A stretch of DNA of 64,000 bases from the NCBI GenBank assembly GCA_903895255.1, contig CAITTG010000071.1, forward strand, positions 1 through 64,000, given 5' to 3'. This DNA comes from an uncultured Verrucomicrobia subdivision 3 bacterium. GTDB taxonomy: Bacteria; Verrucomicrobiota; Verrucomicrobiia; Limisphaerales; UBA11358. Positions 43,171 through 51,813 of this stretch are shown in pieces (within the stretch, counting starts at the first letter, position 1; the number at the start of each line of letters is the position of its first letter). A model generated the notes under the pieces. The model ran no database searches. It was given only the letters and a program-made list of their open reading frames with translations, and had not been told where the DNA came from. The position numbers and the translations under genes were made by a program.

Positions 43171-44403
43171 TTAACTACCTGTTGCCATCGCCCGTCCTGC
43201 CAGCCAGCCCGTGGTCCAGGCTGCCTGGAAGTTGAAGCCGCCAGTAATTCCGTCCACATCCAGCACTTCGCCCGCGAAATAAAGCCCGTGACACACCTTG
43301 CTCGCCATCGTCTTAAAATTCAGCTCGTTCAATCGCACCCCGCCGCAGGTCACAAATTCATCCTTGTTCAGGCTTTTGCCCGTTACGGGAAACTCGGTGC
43401 GCAAGAGTTTGCGGAGGAGTTGGTGCTGGCCGGCGCGGCCCAGGGCGGTCCACCGGAGGTCCGGGGCGAGGCCGGCGGCGGCCACCAGTTGTTCCCACAA
43501 CCGGGCGGAGAGCGGGGCGATGGGCGCGTTCGTCACCAACTTCGCGGGATGTGCCAGGCGCCGCCGCTGCAATTCCGCCGCGAGGGTTTCCTCGTTCCAT
43601 GCCGGCAGCCAGTTCACGAGCAAGGGGAATTGATAATCGCACGCGTGCAAGTCCCGGGCACCCCAGGCCGAGAGGCGCAGCACCGCCGGACCGCTCAGGC
43701 CCCAGTGCGTCACCAGCAAGGGTCCCCGCTCGCGCAGTTTGGCTGTGGGCGCGGCGAGTTCCACCTCCTCCACCGAAACCCCGGCGAGGGCGCGCAACCA
43801 GGGCACGGCGATTTGAAAGGTGAAGAGCGACGGCACCGGCGGTTCCAAGGTGTGGCCCAGCGCCACGGCCAGTTGGCCCAATGCGGCGGTGCGGCAGCCA
43901 CCCGTGGCCAGCAACACCCGGTCCGCGGTCAGGGTTTTGCCGGTGGACAAGGTCAGTTCAAATCCACCGGCGACCGGCCGGGTGATCGCTTCCACCCCGC
44001 AATGCGCGTGTAATTTTACCCCCGCCTGCAGCGCCGCTGACACCAGACAGTCAATAATGGTCGAGGAATCGTCCGTGGTGGGAAACATCCGTCCATCGGC
44101 CTCCGTCTTGAGTTCCACCCCGCGCGCGGCAAACCACGCCACGGTGTCACTGGCTTGAAACTGCTGGAAGGGGGAGATCAAGGCCCGTTCGCCGCGGGGG
44201 TAGCGCGTGGTGAATTCGCGCGCGTTGAAGCAGGCATGCGTGACATTGCAGCGGCCGCCCCCGGAAATCTTGACCTTCGCCAGAAAGTTCGGCGTGCGCT
44301 CGAGCAGCAGCACCTCCGCGCCGGGGGCGTTCTCGGCGCAGGTAATCGCCGCGAAAAACCCCGCAGCGCCCCCGCCCACCACCACGATGCGTCGTTTGGT
44401 CAT
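43171..44403 (-). CDS. BaiN/HI0933-family NAD(P)/FAD-dependent flavoprotein
   Basis: 410 residues from ATG at 44403 (MTKRRIVVVGGGAAGF); more upstream starts up to 44505 exist. The FAD-binding Rossmann motif GGGAAGFFAA opens the protein, followed by LAKVKISGGGRCNVTH, the hallmark of the YhiN/HI0933/BaiN group. The end has CGGVRLNELNFKTM and GLYFAGEVLDVDGITGGFNFQAAW. These enzymes reduce varied substrates, including bile-acid derivatives. The gene diverges from the GH27 gene. Confidence 0.9.
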   Translation of the reverse strand: MTKRRIVVVGGGAAGFFAAITCAENAPGAEVLLLERTPNFLAKVKISGGGRCNVTHACFNAREFTTRYPRGERALISPFQQFQASDTVAWFAARGVELKTEADGRMFPTTDDSSTIIDCLVSAALQAGVKLHAHCGVEAITRPVAGGFELTLSTGKTLTADRVLLATGGCRTAALGQLAVALGHTLEPPVPSLFTFQIAVPWLRALAGVSVEEVELAAPTAKLRERGPLLVTHWGLSGPAVLRLSAWGARDLHACDYQFPLLVNWLPAWNEETLAAELQRRRLAHPAKLVTNAPIAPLSARLWEQLVAAAGLAPDLRWTALGRAGQHQLLRKLLRTEFPVTGKSLNKDEFVTCGGVRLNELNFKTMASKVCHGLYFAGEVLDVDGITGGFNFQAAWTTGWLAGRAMATGS

Positions 44404-44518
44404 TGAATTCGGCATTTTAAGGCAGCCCGGACATTCCACAAGCTTGATGAACCGGCGGGTCACCGGTAGACTGCGCGAAATTTCAACACCTGTTAAAACG
44501 TTCATGCCTGCATGCTTT

Positions 44519-46063
44519 ATGACTAAATCGACCCTTCAGCAGCGACTGCTCACGCTCACCCTCGCGCTCGGTCTAGCCGGCCCGCTCGGCGCCGCGGAGC
44601 TCCCGGTCCCGCTCACGCCGCGCATCAATGGCCCCGCCGTCTTTGGCGTGCGGCCCGGCTCGGTTTTTCTTTACACCATTCCGGCCACAGGCGACCGGCC
44701 CATGAGTTTTGGGGTGGATAATCTGCCTGCCGGTTTGACGCTGGATCCGCAGTCCGGCCGCATCACGGGGCAGCTCAAGCACAAAGGCGCTTACGCCGTG
44801 GTGCTGCACGCCACCAACGCCTTGGGCGTTGCGGAAAAACGCTTCCGGATCCAGGCCGGTGATCAAATCGCCCTCACGCCGCCGATGGGCTGGAACAGTT
44901 GGAATTGCTGGGCGGGTTCGGTGGACCAGGCGAAAGTGCTGCGCTCGGCGCGGGCCCTGGTTTCCTCCGGCCTCATCAATCATGGCTGGACCTATGTCAA
45001 TATCGATGACACCTGGCAGGGCCAGCGGGGCGGGCCGAACCATGCCCTCCAGCCGAACGCCAAATTCCCGGACATGAAATCCCTCTGCACCCAGATTCAC
45101 GATCTGGGGCTCAAGGCGGGCATTTATTCCACCCCGTGGATCACCTCCTACGCCAAATACGCGGGCGGCAGCAGCGATGACGCGTCCGGCGCCTGGTCCA
45201 AAGCCTTCGCGAGCGACAAATACTGGCGGCTGGGCAAGTATTACTTCGCCAAAAGCGATGCCCAACAATATGCCGAGTGGGGCTTTGATTATTTGAAATT
45301 TGACTGGAACCCCAATGACGTGCCGCACACGGCGGAAATGTCCCAGGCCCTGCGCAAAACCAAGCGGGACATTGTGTTCAGTCTGTCCAACACCGCGCCC
45401 TTCGACCACGCCGCCGACTGGGCCCGGCTGGCGAATTGCTGGCGGACCACCTCGGACATTTATGATGGCTGGGAGCAGAACAACCATGCCGGTTACAACT
45501 ATGGCGTCTCGGAAATCGGCTTTGCGCAGGATCAATGGGCGCCGTTCGCCGGGCCGGGCCATTGGAATGACCTGGACATGCTGGTGGTCGGGCGCGTCGG
45601 CTGGGGTCCCAGCCTGCATCCGAGCCACCTGACCCCGGATGAGCAGTACACCCACGTGAGCCTCTGGTGCCTGCTCTCCGCGCCGCTTTTAATCGGCTGT
45701 GATTTAGAGCAACTGGATGCCTTCACCCAGGGGCTGCTGAGCAATGACGAGGTGCTGGCGCTGGATCAGGATGCCCTGGGCAAACCGGCCTTGCGGGCCG
45801 CCACGCTGGGCGGGGTGGATGTTTACTTGAAAGAACTGGCGGATGGCTCCCACGCCTTGGGCTTCTTCAACCGGGGCGACAACGCAGCCAGCATTAGTTT
45901 CAACAAGCTTAGCTACCTGGGCCTGGGCGGCACCTGGCATGTCCGCGACTTGTGGCGGCAGACGGATTTGCCGGACACCAAGGGCACGCTCAAGCTGGCG
46001 ATTCCGGCCCATGGGGTGGTCTTGCTCAAGCTGAGTGCGGTGACGGGCGGGACGCCCAATTAA
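44519..46063 (+). CDS. Secreted GH27 alpha-galactosidase-like glycoside hydrolase
   Basis: 514 residues from ATG at 44519; ATG at 44504 would add five. A signal peptide (LLTLTLALGLAGPLGAAE) is followed by an Ig-like putative domain (FGVRPGSVFLYTIPATG). The catalytic GH27 (beta/alpha)8 barrel starts LTPPMGWNSWNCWAG, with the nucleophile Asp in YLKFDWN and the acid/base region in CWRTTSDI. A beta-domain ends it. It should release alpha-galactosyl units from plant galactosides. Confidence 0.92.
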   Translation: MTKSTLQQRLLTLTLALGLAGPLGAAELPVPLTPRINGPAVFGVRPGSVFLYTIPATGDRPMSFGVDNLPAGLTLDPQSGRITGQLKHKGAYAVVLHATNALGVAEKRFRIQAGDQIALTPPMGWNSWNCWAGSVDQAKVLRSARALVSSGLINHGWTYVNIDDTWQGQRGGPNHALQPNAKFPDMKSLCTQIHDLGLKAGIYSTPWITSYAKYAGGSSDDASGAWSKAFASDKYWRLGKYYFAKSDAQQYAEWGFDYLKFDWNPNDVPHTAEMSQALRKTKRDIVFSLSNTAPFDHAADWARLANCWRTTSDIYDGWEQNNHAGYNYGVSEIGFAQDQWAPFAGPGHWNDLDMLVVGRVGWGPSLHPSHLTPDEQYTHVSLWCLLSAPLLIGCDLEQLDAFTQGLLSNDEVLALDQDALGKPALRAATLGGVDVYLKELADGSHALGFFNRGDNAASISFNKLSYLGLGGTWHVRDLWRQTDLPDTKGTLKLAIPAHGVVLLKLSAVTGGTPN

Positions 46064-46082
46064 GCTTTGCCGCCGCTTTGGG

Positions 46083-46103
46083 GCGGGGACAGATTGTCCC
46101 CGC
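46083..46103. terminator. GC-rich hairpin between convergent genes
   Basis: GCGGGGACA (46083-46091) pairs perfectly with TGTCCCCGC (46095-46103) over a GAT loop, between the GH27 (plus) and MEKHLA (minus) stop codons. No U-run follows, so termination is only suggested by position. The GACA/TGTC core is shared with 38072 and 63775. Confidence 0.5.
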
Positions 46104-46113
46104 TTGGTTCTGC

Positions 46114-46581
46114 TTACAAAAACTCCCACCGGTCGAACTTGGCCGCCTGGCCGGCTGGCTCGCCCGATTCGGTGAGCAAATTCCAGACAATCGCCTGGTC
46201 AATGCGGAAGCGGCGGCCGGTTTTTGAAATGCGCACGCCGGAATAGTTATCAATGAACCCGTCACGAGTTACGCGGGCCAGCAGGCGCGCCCGTTCCTCC
46301 CGGTTGGGGGCCTCGGCGGTCAGCCGCGAAGGGGTGCGCGTTAGCTCGTCCCAGGTCATTTCCCACAACTTGAGCGCCGTCCGGTTGCCATAGTTTAAAA
46401 GGGGATCGGGTTCGGTGCCGTGAGACACGAGCACAAAGGGCGCGGCGAAAACACCGGAAGTCAGCTCCGGTCCGGGCGGGACACCGGGCAACAACTCCCG
46501 GCCAGTCCAATGCTGAAAACTGCGCGCCAGCATCGCCAGATGCCGGCCCACTCGTTCTGTGGCCGCCGATTCATTCGTCAT
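46114..46581 (-). CDS. MEKHLA-domain protein
   Basis: 155 residues. The stretch FVLVSHGTEPDPLLNYGNRTALKLWEMTWDELTRTPSRLTAE, followed by GFIDNYSGVRISKTGRRFRI, is the MEKHLA domain, a PAS-like sensor fold also found alone in many bacteria. Function is not established; a small-molecule sensing role is inferred. It converges with the GH27 gene. Confidence 0.88.
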   Translation of the reverse strand: MTNESAATERVGRHLAMLARSFQHWTGRELLPGVPPGPELTSGVFAAPFVLVSHGTEPDPLLNYGNRTALKLWEMTWDELTRTPSRLTAEAPNREERARLLARVTRDGFIDNYSGVRISKTGRRFRIDQAIVWNLLTESGEPAGQAAKFDRWEFL

Positions 46582-46779
46582 GTTGGCACCGATGATGAAA
46601 CTTTACCCGGCCGAGTCAAGCCGCTCCCTGCCGGTGGGGCTGGCGGTGGGTCACCGGCCGCGGGGCCGGATCCAATAATTTAAGCCATTCCCGCCTTTAA
46701 AATCAGGCAATTGCCGGCCCACCCTAAAATTCCTATTTACAGGGTCGCCGCCGTTGCTAGTATCGCCGTTGCCCGTTAG

Positions 46780-47133
<354 letters not shown>

Positions 47134-47531
47134 AGCCCCGGGCCCGGGGTTCCGTGCCCCGAAACCCTTGATTTTATTAGCTTAAAACCGCTGTGAATAA
47201 CTTGGGAATAATTTCCAATATCTTGTCCTCGTAACCGGGCGGGCAATGCCCTAAAACAAACGTGTCCATCCGGTGCTTTTATGATGGCTGGACCGCCGCC
47301 GGGGCGGGCGGCGGCGGCTCGAAAAATGTTATTTTCCTAAATAGCTCAAATTTAGCGGTTTATGAATATTTTTTTCGGCCGGCTCGGAGGTGGGTTCAAG
47401 CATTGCTTGAAAGGTTTTGGGCGGCTGTTAAACTGGCAGCAGTGTTTTGACCGGCCGGGCGGGTGGCATGAGGGATTTTTGGGTGCAGGTGAATAAAACG
47501 ATTTAAATTTGGGCATATCGACGGAAAACTA
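47134..47531. promoter_or_regulatory. Region upstream of dnaA with DnaA-box-like sites
   Basis: 398 bp without a convincing gene. TGTGAATAA at 47192-47200 is a consensus DnaA box (TTATTCACA on the other strand), and GGTGAATAA at 47488-47496 differs by one base. An AT-rich patch lies around 47325-47375 (CTAAATAGCTCAAATTTAGC and following). A GC palindrome CCCCGGGCCCGGGG after the P-II stop could be its terminator. This may be the dnaA control region or part of an origin; two boxes alone cannot decide. Confidence 0.5.
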
Positions 47532-48926
47532 ATGCAGGATTCAGCGCAACAAATTTGGGGTTCAGCCCAGGAGCAGCTTCGCTCGAAATTAAGTCGGGAC
47601 ACTTTTAACATGTGGTTTGCCCCCCTGCGCGCGTGTGCCGTGGATGCCCATCACGCCACGCTGGAGGCTCCCAACGAATTTTGTGAGGTCTGGCTCAAGG
47701 ACAACTACCTGAGCCTGTTGCAGGAGGCCATCGCCTTTGCCGCCGGCCGGCAGTTGCAGATCAAATTTGTGGTGGCTCCGGGCAGCACCTCGGTGCTGAC
47801 CGCGCCGGTGCCTCGGGAGGACAAAACCAAGCTCGGCGAAACGGCGCATGTCGCCACGGCGGTGACAGCCACCGCACCGACCGACCGCATCGGGGCCAAT
47901 GGCGATCCGCATTTTAACCCCAAGAACACCTTTGAGTCGTTCGTGGTGGGGAATAACAACAATTTTGCGTATGCCGCCGCGCTGGCGGTAGCCCAGGCAC
48001 CGGGCAAGTCCTACAACCCCCTGTTTCTCTACGGCGGGGTGGGCTTGGGCAAAACCCACTTGCTGCATGCCATCGGCCAGCAGGTGGCCATCAACAAGAA
48101 AAACGCCCGGGTGGCGTATTTGTCCTCCGAAAAATTCACGAACGAGTACATTGATGCCATTCAGCACAACAAACTCGCCGCGTTTCGTAAAAAACACCGC
48201 CAAACGGATGTCCTCTTGATTGACGACATCCAGTTCCTGGCAGGCAAGGAGCGCATCCAGGAAGAATTTTTTCACACCTTCAACGCCCTGCACGAGTCGC
48301 ACAAGCAAATCGTGCTCACCTGCGACCGTCCGGCCAGTGAAATCCAGGGTCTTGAAAGCCGGCTGGTCTCCCGCTTTGAATGGGGTCTGGTCACGGATCT
48401 CCAACCGCCGGACATTGAAATGCGCCGGGCCATTCTCAATAAAAAGGCGCACGTGATGAACGTGACGCTGCCAGAGGATGTGCTGGACTTTCTGGCCAAC
48501 CGCATTCGCACCAACGTCCGGCGTTTGGAAGGCGCGCTCATCCGCGTGGCTTCGTTTGCGTCGCTGACGGGTAAAAAGTTGACGATTGAGGTCATCGAAG
48601 GGCTCTTGCGCGAAATTTTGCACGAGGAAGGCCGCTTTTCCATCAGCATTGAGGTCATCCAAAAGAAGGTGGCCGAGCATTTTGACATCCGGCTGGCGGA
48701 TATGACGAGCAAGCGCCGTCCGGAAAACATCGCCTTTCCGCGTCAGATCGCCATGTACCTCTCCCGGCAGATGACCGAAAGCTCGCTAAATAACATCGGC
48801 GAGGCCTTTGGCGGCCGCGATCATGGCACGGTGATGCATGCCTGCCGGCTGGTCAAAGATCGCATGGAAGTGGACCCGAATGTGCGGCAGGTGGTGAGTT
48901 ATCTGGAAAAGCAACTGATGCGCTAG
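47532..48926 (+). CDS. dnaA: Chromosomal replication initiator DnaA
   Basis: 464 residues. Domain I (WGSAQEQLRSKLSRDTFNMWF) is followed by a linker, then the AAA+ domain with Walker A GGVGLGKTHLL (168-174 include K174) and Walker B DVLLIDDIQFL. Domain IV has the DNA-binding signature GGRDHGTVMHAC. DnaA opens oriC. dnaN does not follow; an ABC ATPase gene is next, so the usual dnaA-dnaN-recF order is not kept here. Confidence 0.97.
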   Translation: MQDSAQQIWGSAQEQLRSKLSRDTFNMWFAPLRACAVDAHHATLEAPNEFCEVWLKDNYLSLLQEAIAFAAGRQLQIKFVVAPGSTSVLTAPVPREDKTKLGETAHVATAVTATAPTDRIGANGDPHFNPKNTFESFVVGNNNNFAYAAALAVAQAPGKSYNPLFLYGGVGLGKTHLLHAIGQQVAINKKNARVAYLSSEKFTNEYIDAIQHNKLAAFRKKHRQTDVLLIDDIQFLAGKERIQEEFFHTFNALHESHKQIVLTCDRPASEIQGLESRLVSRFEWGLVTDLQPPDIEMRRAILNKKAHVMNVTLPEDVLDFLANRIRTNVRRLEGALIRVASFASLTGKKLTIEVIEGLLREILHEEGRFSISIEVIQKKVAEHFDIRLADMTSKRRPENIAFPRQIAMYLSRQMTESSLNNIGEAFGGRDHGTVMHACRLVKDRMEVDPNVRQVVSYLEKQLMR

Positions 48927-48965
48927 GGTCGGTCCGCGACCTGGTGCTGGCCACCTGATTAAATC

Positions 48966-49943
48966 ATGCCGGTCATTGAAGTCAGCCATCTTACCCGGGC
49001 CTTTCGCACCTACAAAAAGCAACCCGGCTTTGGCGGCGCGGTCAAAGGTCTTTTTCACCGCCAGTACGAGCAGACCGTCGCTGTCGGCGATGTGAGTTTC
49101 ACCATCGAACCCGGCGAACTCGTTGGCTTCCTCGGCCCCAATGGCGCCGGCAAAACCACCACCCTTAAAATGCTGGCCGGCCTGCTGTATCCCACCAGCG
49201 GCAGCGCCCGGGTGCTGGGCCACGTTCCCTGGGAACGCGACGACGCCTACCGCCGCCAGTTCGCACTGGTCCTCGGCCAGAAAAACCAGCTCTGGTGGGA
49301 TCTGCCCGCCCGTGAATCGCTGGAACTCAATGCCAAAATTTACGGCATCCCCCCGGACCGCTTCGAGCGCACGGTGGCGGAGATGACGGAGTTGCTGGAC
49401 GTGAAGGACAAGCTCAATGTGAGCGTGCGCGAGTTGTCCCTCGGCGAGCGGATGAAGATGGAGTTGATCGCCTCCCTGCTGCATCAACCCAAGGTGCTGT
49501 ATTTGGATGAACCCACGATTGGCCTGGATGTCATTTCCCAAAAAACCGTCCGGGAATTCCTGCGCCGCTATAATGCCGAGCAGAAAACCACCATTCTGCT
49601 GACCAGCCATTACATGGCGGACATTCAGGAATTGTGCGAACGCGTCATCATCATCGATCACGGCAAAATCTTTTTCGACGGCAAATTGAGTGAAATTGTC
49701 GATCGTTTCGCCGATTTCAAGCTGGTGACCATTCAATTGGAAAAAACCGGGGCTTATGCCCAGGCGAACCTCGACCGTTATGGCGAGGTGGTGGAAAAAG
49801 CACCTGGTGCCATTAAATTCAAAGTCAAACGGGACCGGGTCATCCCCACCTGCAAGGCCCTGCTGGACGATCTGCCCGTCAGCGACATTGATATTCAAGA
49901 AGTCCCGATTGAGGATGTAATCCGGCAAATCTTCGCCCGTTGA
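48966..49943 (+). CDS. ABC transporter ATP-binding protein (ABC-2/NatA-like), partner not adjacent
   Basis: 325 residues. Walker A GPNGAGKTTT, Q-loop near VLGQKNQLWW, signature LSLGERMKMEL (LSGGQ variant) and Walker B VLYLDEPTIGLD are all present, with a C-terminal extension of about 90 residues seen in ABC-2-type exporters. The long insertion before Walker A (YKKQPGFGGAVKGLFHRQYE) is typical of the group that works with DUF990-type permeases. No permease gene is adjacent, which is unusual. Confidence 0.9.
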   Translation: MPVIEVSHLTRAFRTYKKQPGFGGAVKGLFHRQYEQTVAVGDVSFTIEPGELVGFLGPNGAGKTTTLKMLAGLLYPTSGSARVLGHVPWERDDAYRRQFALVLGQKNQLWWDLPARESLELNAKIYGIPPDRFERTVAEMTELLDVKDKLNVSVRELSLGERMKMELIASLLHQPKVLYLDEPTIGLDVISQKTVREFLRRYNAEQKTTILLTSHYMADIQELCERVIIIDHGKIFFDGKLSEIVDRFADFKLVTIQLEKTGAYAQANLDRYGEVVEKAPGAIKFKVKRDRVIPTCKALLDDLPVSDIDIQEVPIEDVIRQIFAR

Positions 49944-50137
49944 GCGGTTCCGCGCTTGTCCCCCATTTGTGTCAGCCGTTAATGCTGGATTAGCTTGCCC
50001 CGGTATGGCCCTGCCGCTTAGTTTTAACCAGTCTGAGGTAATTTAATGATGACCATCAATGTAACTCTCGCCAATTGGGGCATTTCGGCGGGTCGGTCGC
50101 CCCGGCTGACCGCCACCTGCGGGAGTTTGGCCAAGTT

Positions 50138-51787
50138 ATGAAGCCTTGCACCCATTGCGGCCAGGCCAATGCGGATGACCTCCTGGAGTGTGGCATTTGT
50201 GGACAGGCGCTTGCCGCCCTGCCCAGTTGCAAGCCGCCTTTGCCAGTGGCCACGCCGGAAAATGAACCTTCGGAGTTTACGAAACATTTTTATGCCGCCA
50301 CGCCACAGGTTTGGGCGACCTATACCCTGCTGGCACTGAATGCGTCGATATTCCTCCTCATGGGCTGGCAGAGTTCGAACCTGGTCCATCCTAACCTTCC
50401 GGTTTTACTGGATTGGGGGGCCAACTGGGGACCGCTAACCGCCACTGGCGGCGGCTGGTGGCGGCTCCTGGCGGCGGCCTTTCTGCATTTCACCATTTTT
50501 CATCTGTTGTGCAATCTCTTCGCCCTCTGGCAGGCGGGTTTGCTGGCGGAGCGATTATTCGGGAACTGGTTTTTCCTGGCGCTATATTTGGGCACCGCGC
50601 TGGTCAGCAGCCTGGCTTCGTTGCACCGCCATCCCACGATTATTTCCGCCGGCGCCTCGGGTGCGGTCTTTGGCGTTTACGGGGCCTTGCTCGGTTATCT
50701 GGTGCGCCAGCGTGGCGCCCTGCCACGTCACATCTGGGCCTCGCTCGGCAAAACCATCCTCATCTTCGTGGCCTTGAATTTGTTTTACGGTTTAACCCAG
50801 TTGCAGGTTGATAATGCCGCCCATGTGGGCGGACTTTTCTCCGGGCTGGTGCTGGGCTGGCTGGCCGCCCGGCCGCTTCAGCCATCGCACCGGCAGGCCT
50901 TGCTCCGTCCCGCAGTCATCTATCTGGCCGTGGGCCTGGTGGTCATGATGGTGCCGCTCGTGGCCTTCGCCCCTCGATCCCATCCGCGCTACGGTCGAAT
51001 GCTTAATGACATGGGGGTAAACATCGCCCGGGGTACTGTCCTCCCCAAAAATCCAGCGGCCGCAGTGTGGTGGTATGAAAGAGCCGCGCAACTGGGCTGT
51101 GCCGAGGCGGAGTTTAATTTGGGCCGCCGCTATTTTGACACCCATTCCGACGTCGCCACCAACGCGGCCGAGGGCATCAAATGGTTCCGGCAGGCGGCGG
51201 ACCACGGGTCCACCAATGCGGAAATTTCCCTGGGGATTATTTACTATAACGGTGACGGGGTCCCGGTTGATCATGCCGAGGCTCGCTATTGGATGGAGCG
51301 CTCGGCGGCCCACGGCCAGGCCGGCGAACAATTTCTCCTCGGGCAGATGTATTACCAGGGTGATGGCACGGCCAGGGATCTAAGCGCGGCCTTCAAATGG
51401 ATGCAACTGGCCGCCGGGCAGGGGCTGCCCGACGCCCAAGTTCGCTTGGCCGGCTTTTATTTGCGGGGTGAGGGCACGGAAACGAATGCCGTCGAGGCGG
51501 CGCGCTGGGCACACGCAGCGGCGAATCAAGGCCAGCCTAACGCCCAGTATCTGCTGGCCACCCTGTATGCCACCGGTGAGGGCGTGCCCCAAAACCCGCA
51601 GGAGGCCTATGTCTGGTTCAGCCTGGCAGCCCTCAGTCAGGCGCCCCTGGCCCTCGCGGCGAGTAACATTTTATCCGAACTGGCTCCGCAAATGACTTCC
51701 GACCAATTGACCGGCGCGCGGCACCGGGTGAACGAGCTCACCCAAAAAATTGCCTGGTATAAGCAGCGGGCATCCGTCACCCCCTGA
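50138..51787 (+). CDS. Rhomboid-type membrane serine protease with zinc ribbon and Sel1 repeats
   Basis: 549 residues from ATG at 50138. The N-terminus has a CxxC...CxxC zinc ribbon (CTHCGQANADDLLECGICG). The membrane part matches rhomboid proteases: HFTIFHLLCNLFALW, the catalytic Ser in ISAGASGAVFGVYGALLG and the His in HVGGLFSGLVLGW. The C-terminal 260 residues are five or so Sel1 repeats (EGIKWFRQAADHG, AEARYWMERSAAHG, LSAAFKWMQLAAGQG). A scaffold domain on a rhomboid may recruit substrates. Confidence 0.88.
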   Translation: MKPCTHCGQANADDLLECGICGQALAALPSCKPPLPVATPENEPSEFTKHFYAATPQVWATYTLLALNASIFLLMGWQSSNLVHPNLPVLLDWGANWGPLTATGGGWWRLLAAAFLHFTIFHLLCNLFALWQAGLLAERLFGNWFFLALYLGTALVSSLASLHRHPTIISAGASGAVFGVYGALLGYLVRQRGALPRHIWASLGKTILIFVALNLFYGLTQLQVDNAAHVGGLFSGLVLGWLAARPLQPSHRQALLRPAVIYLAVGLVVMMVPLVAFAPRSHPRYGRMLNDMGVNIARGTVLPKNPAAAVWWYERAAQLGCAEAEFNLGRRYFDTHSDVATNAAEGIKWFRQAADHGSTNAEISLGIIYYNGDGVPVDHAEARYWMERSAAHGQAGEQFLLGQMYYQGDGTARDLSAAFKWMQLAAGQGLPDAQVRLAGFYLRGEGTETNAVEAARWAHAAANQGQPNAQYLLATLYATGEGVPQNPQEAYVWFSLAALSQAPLALAASNILSELAPQMTSDQLTGARHRVNELTQKIAWYKQRASVTP

Positions 51788-51813
51788 TCCTTGCTGACGC
51801 CGCCATCATTGGT

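Noticed and set aside
43171..44505. Longer N-terminus of the BaiN-like protein
   Set aside because: The FAD motif follows directly after ATG at 44403; the upstream residues are unlike the family and overlap the divergent GH27 promoter region.
47262..47450. 62-codon frame upstream of dnaA
   Set aside because: Gly/Ala-rich without ribosome site; the stretch has DnaA-box-like sites and AT-rich patches typical of control DNA.
47589..49928. Two long minus-strand open frames (363 and 380 codons)
   Set aside because: Antisense to dnaA and the ABC ATPase gene.
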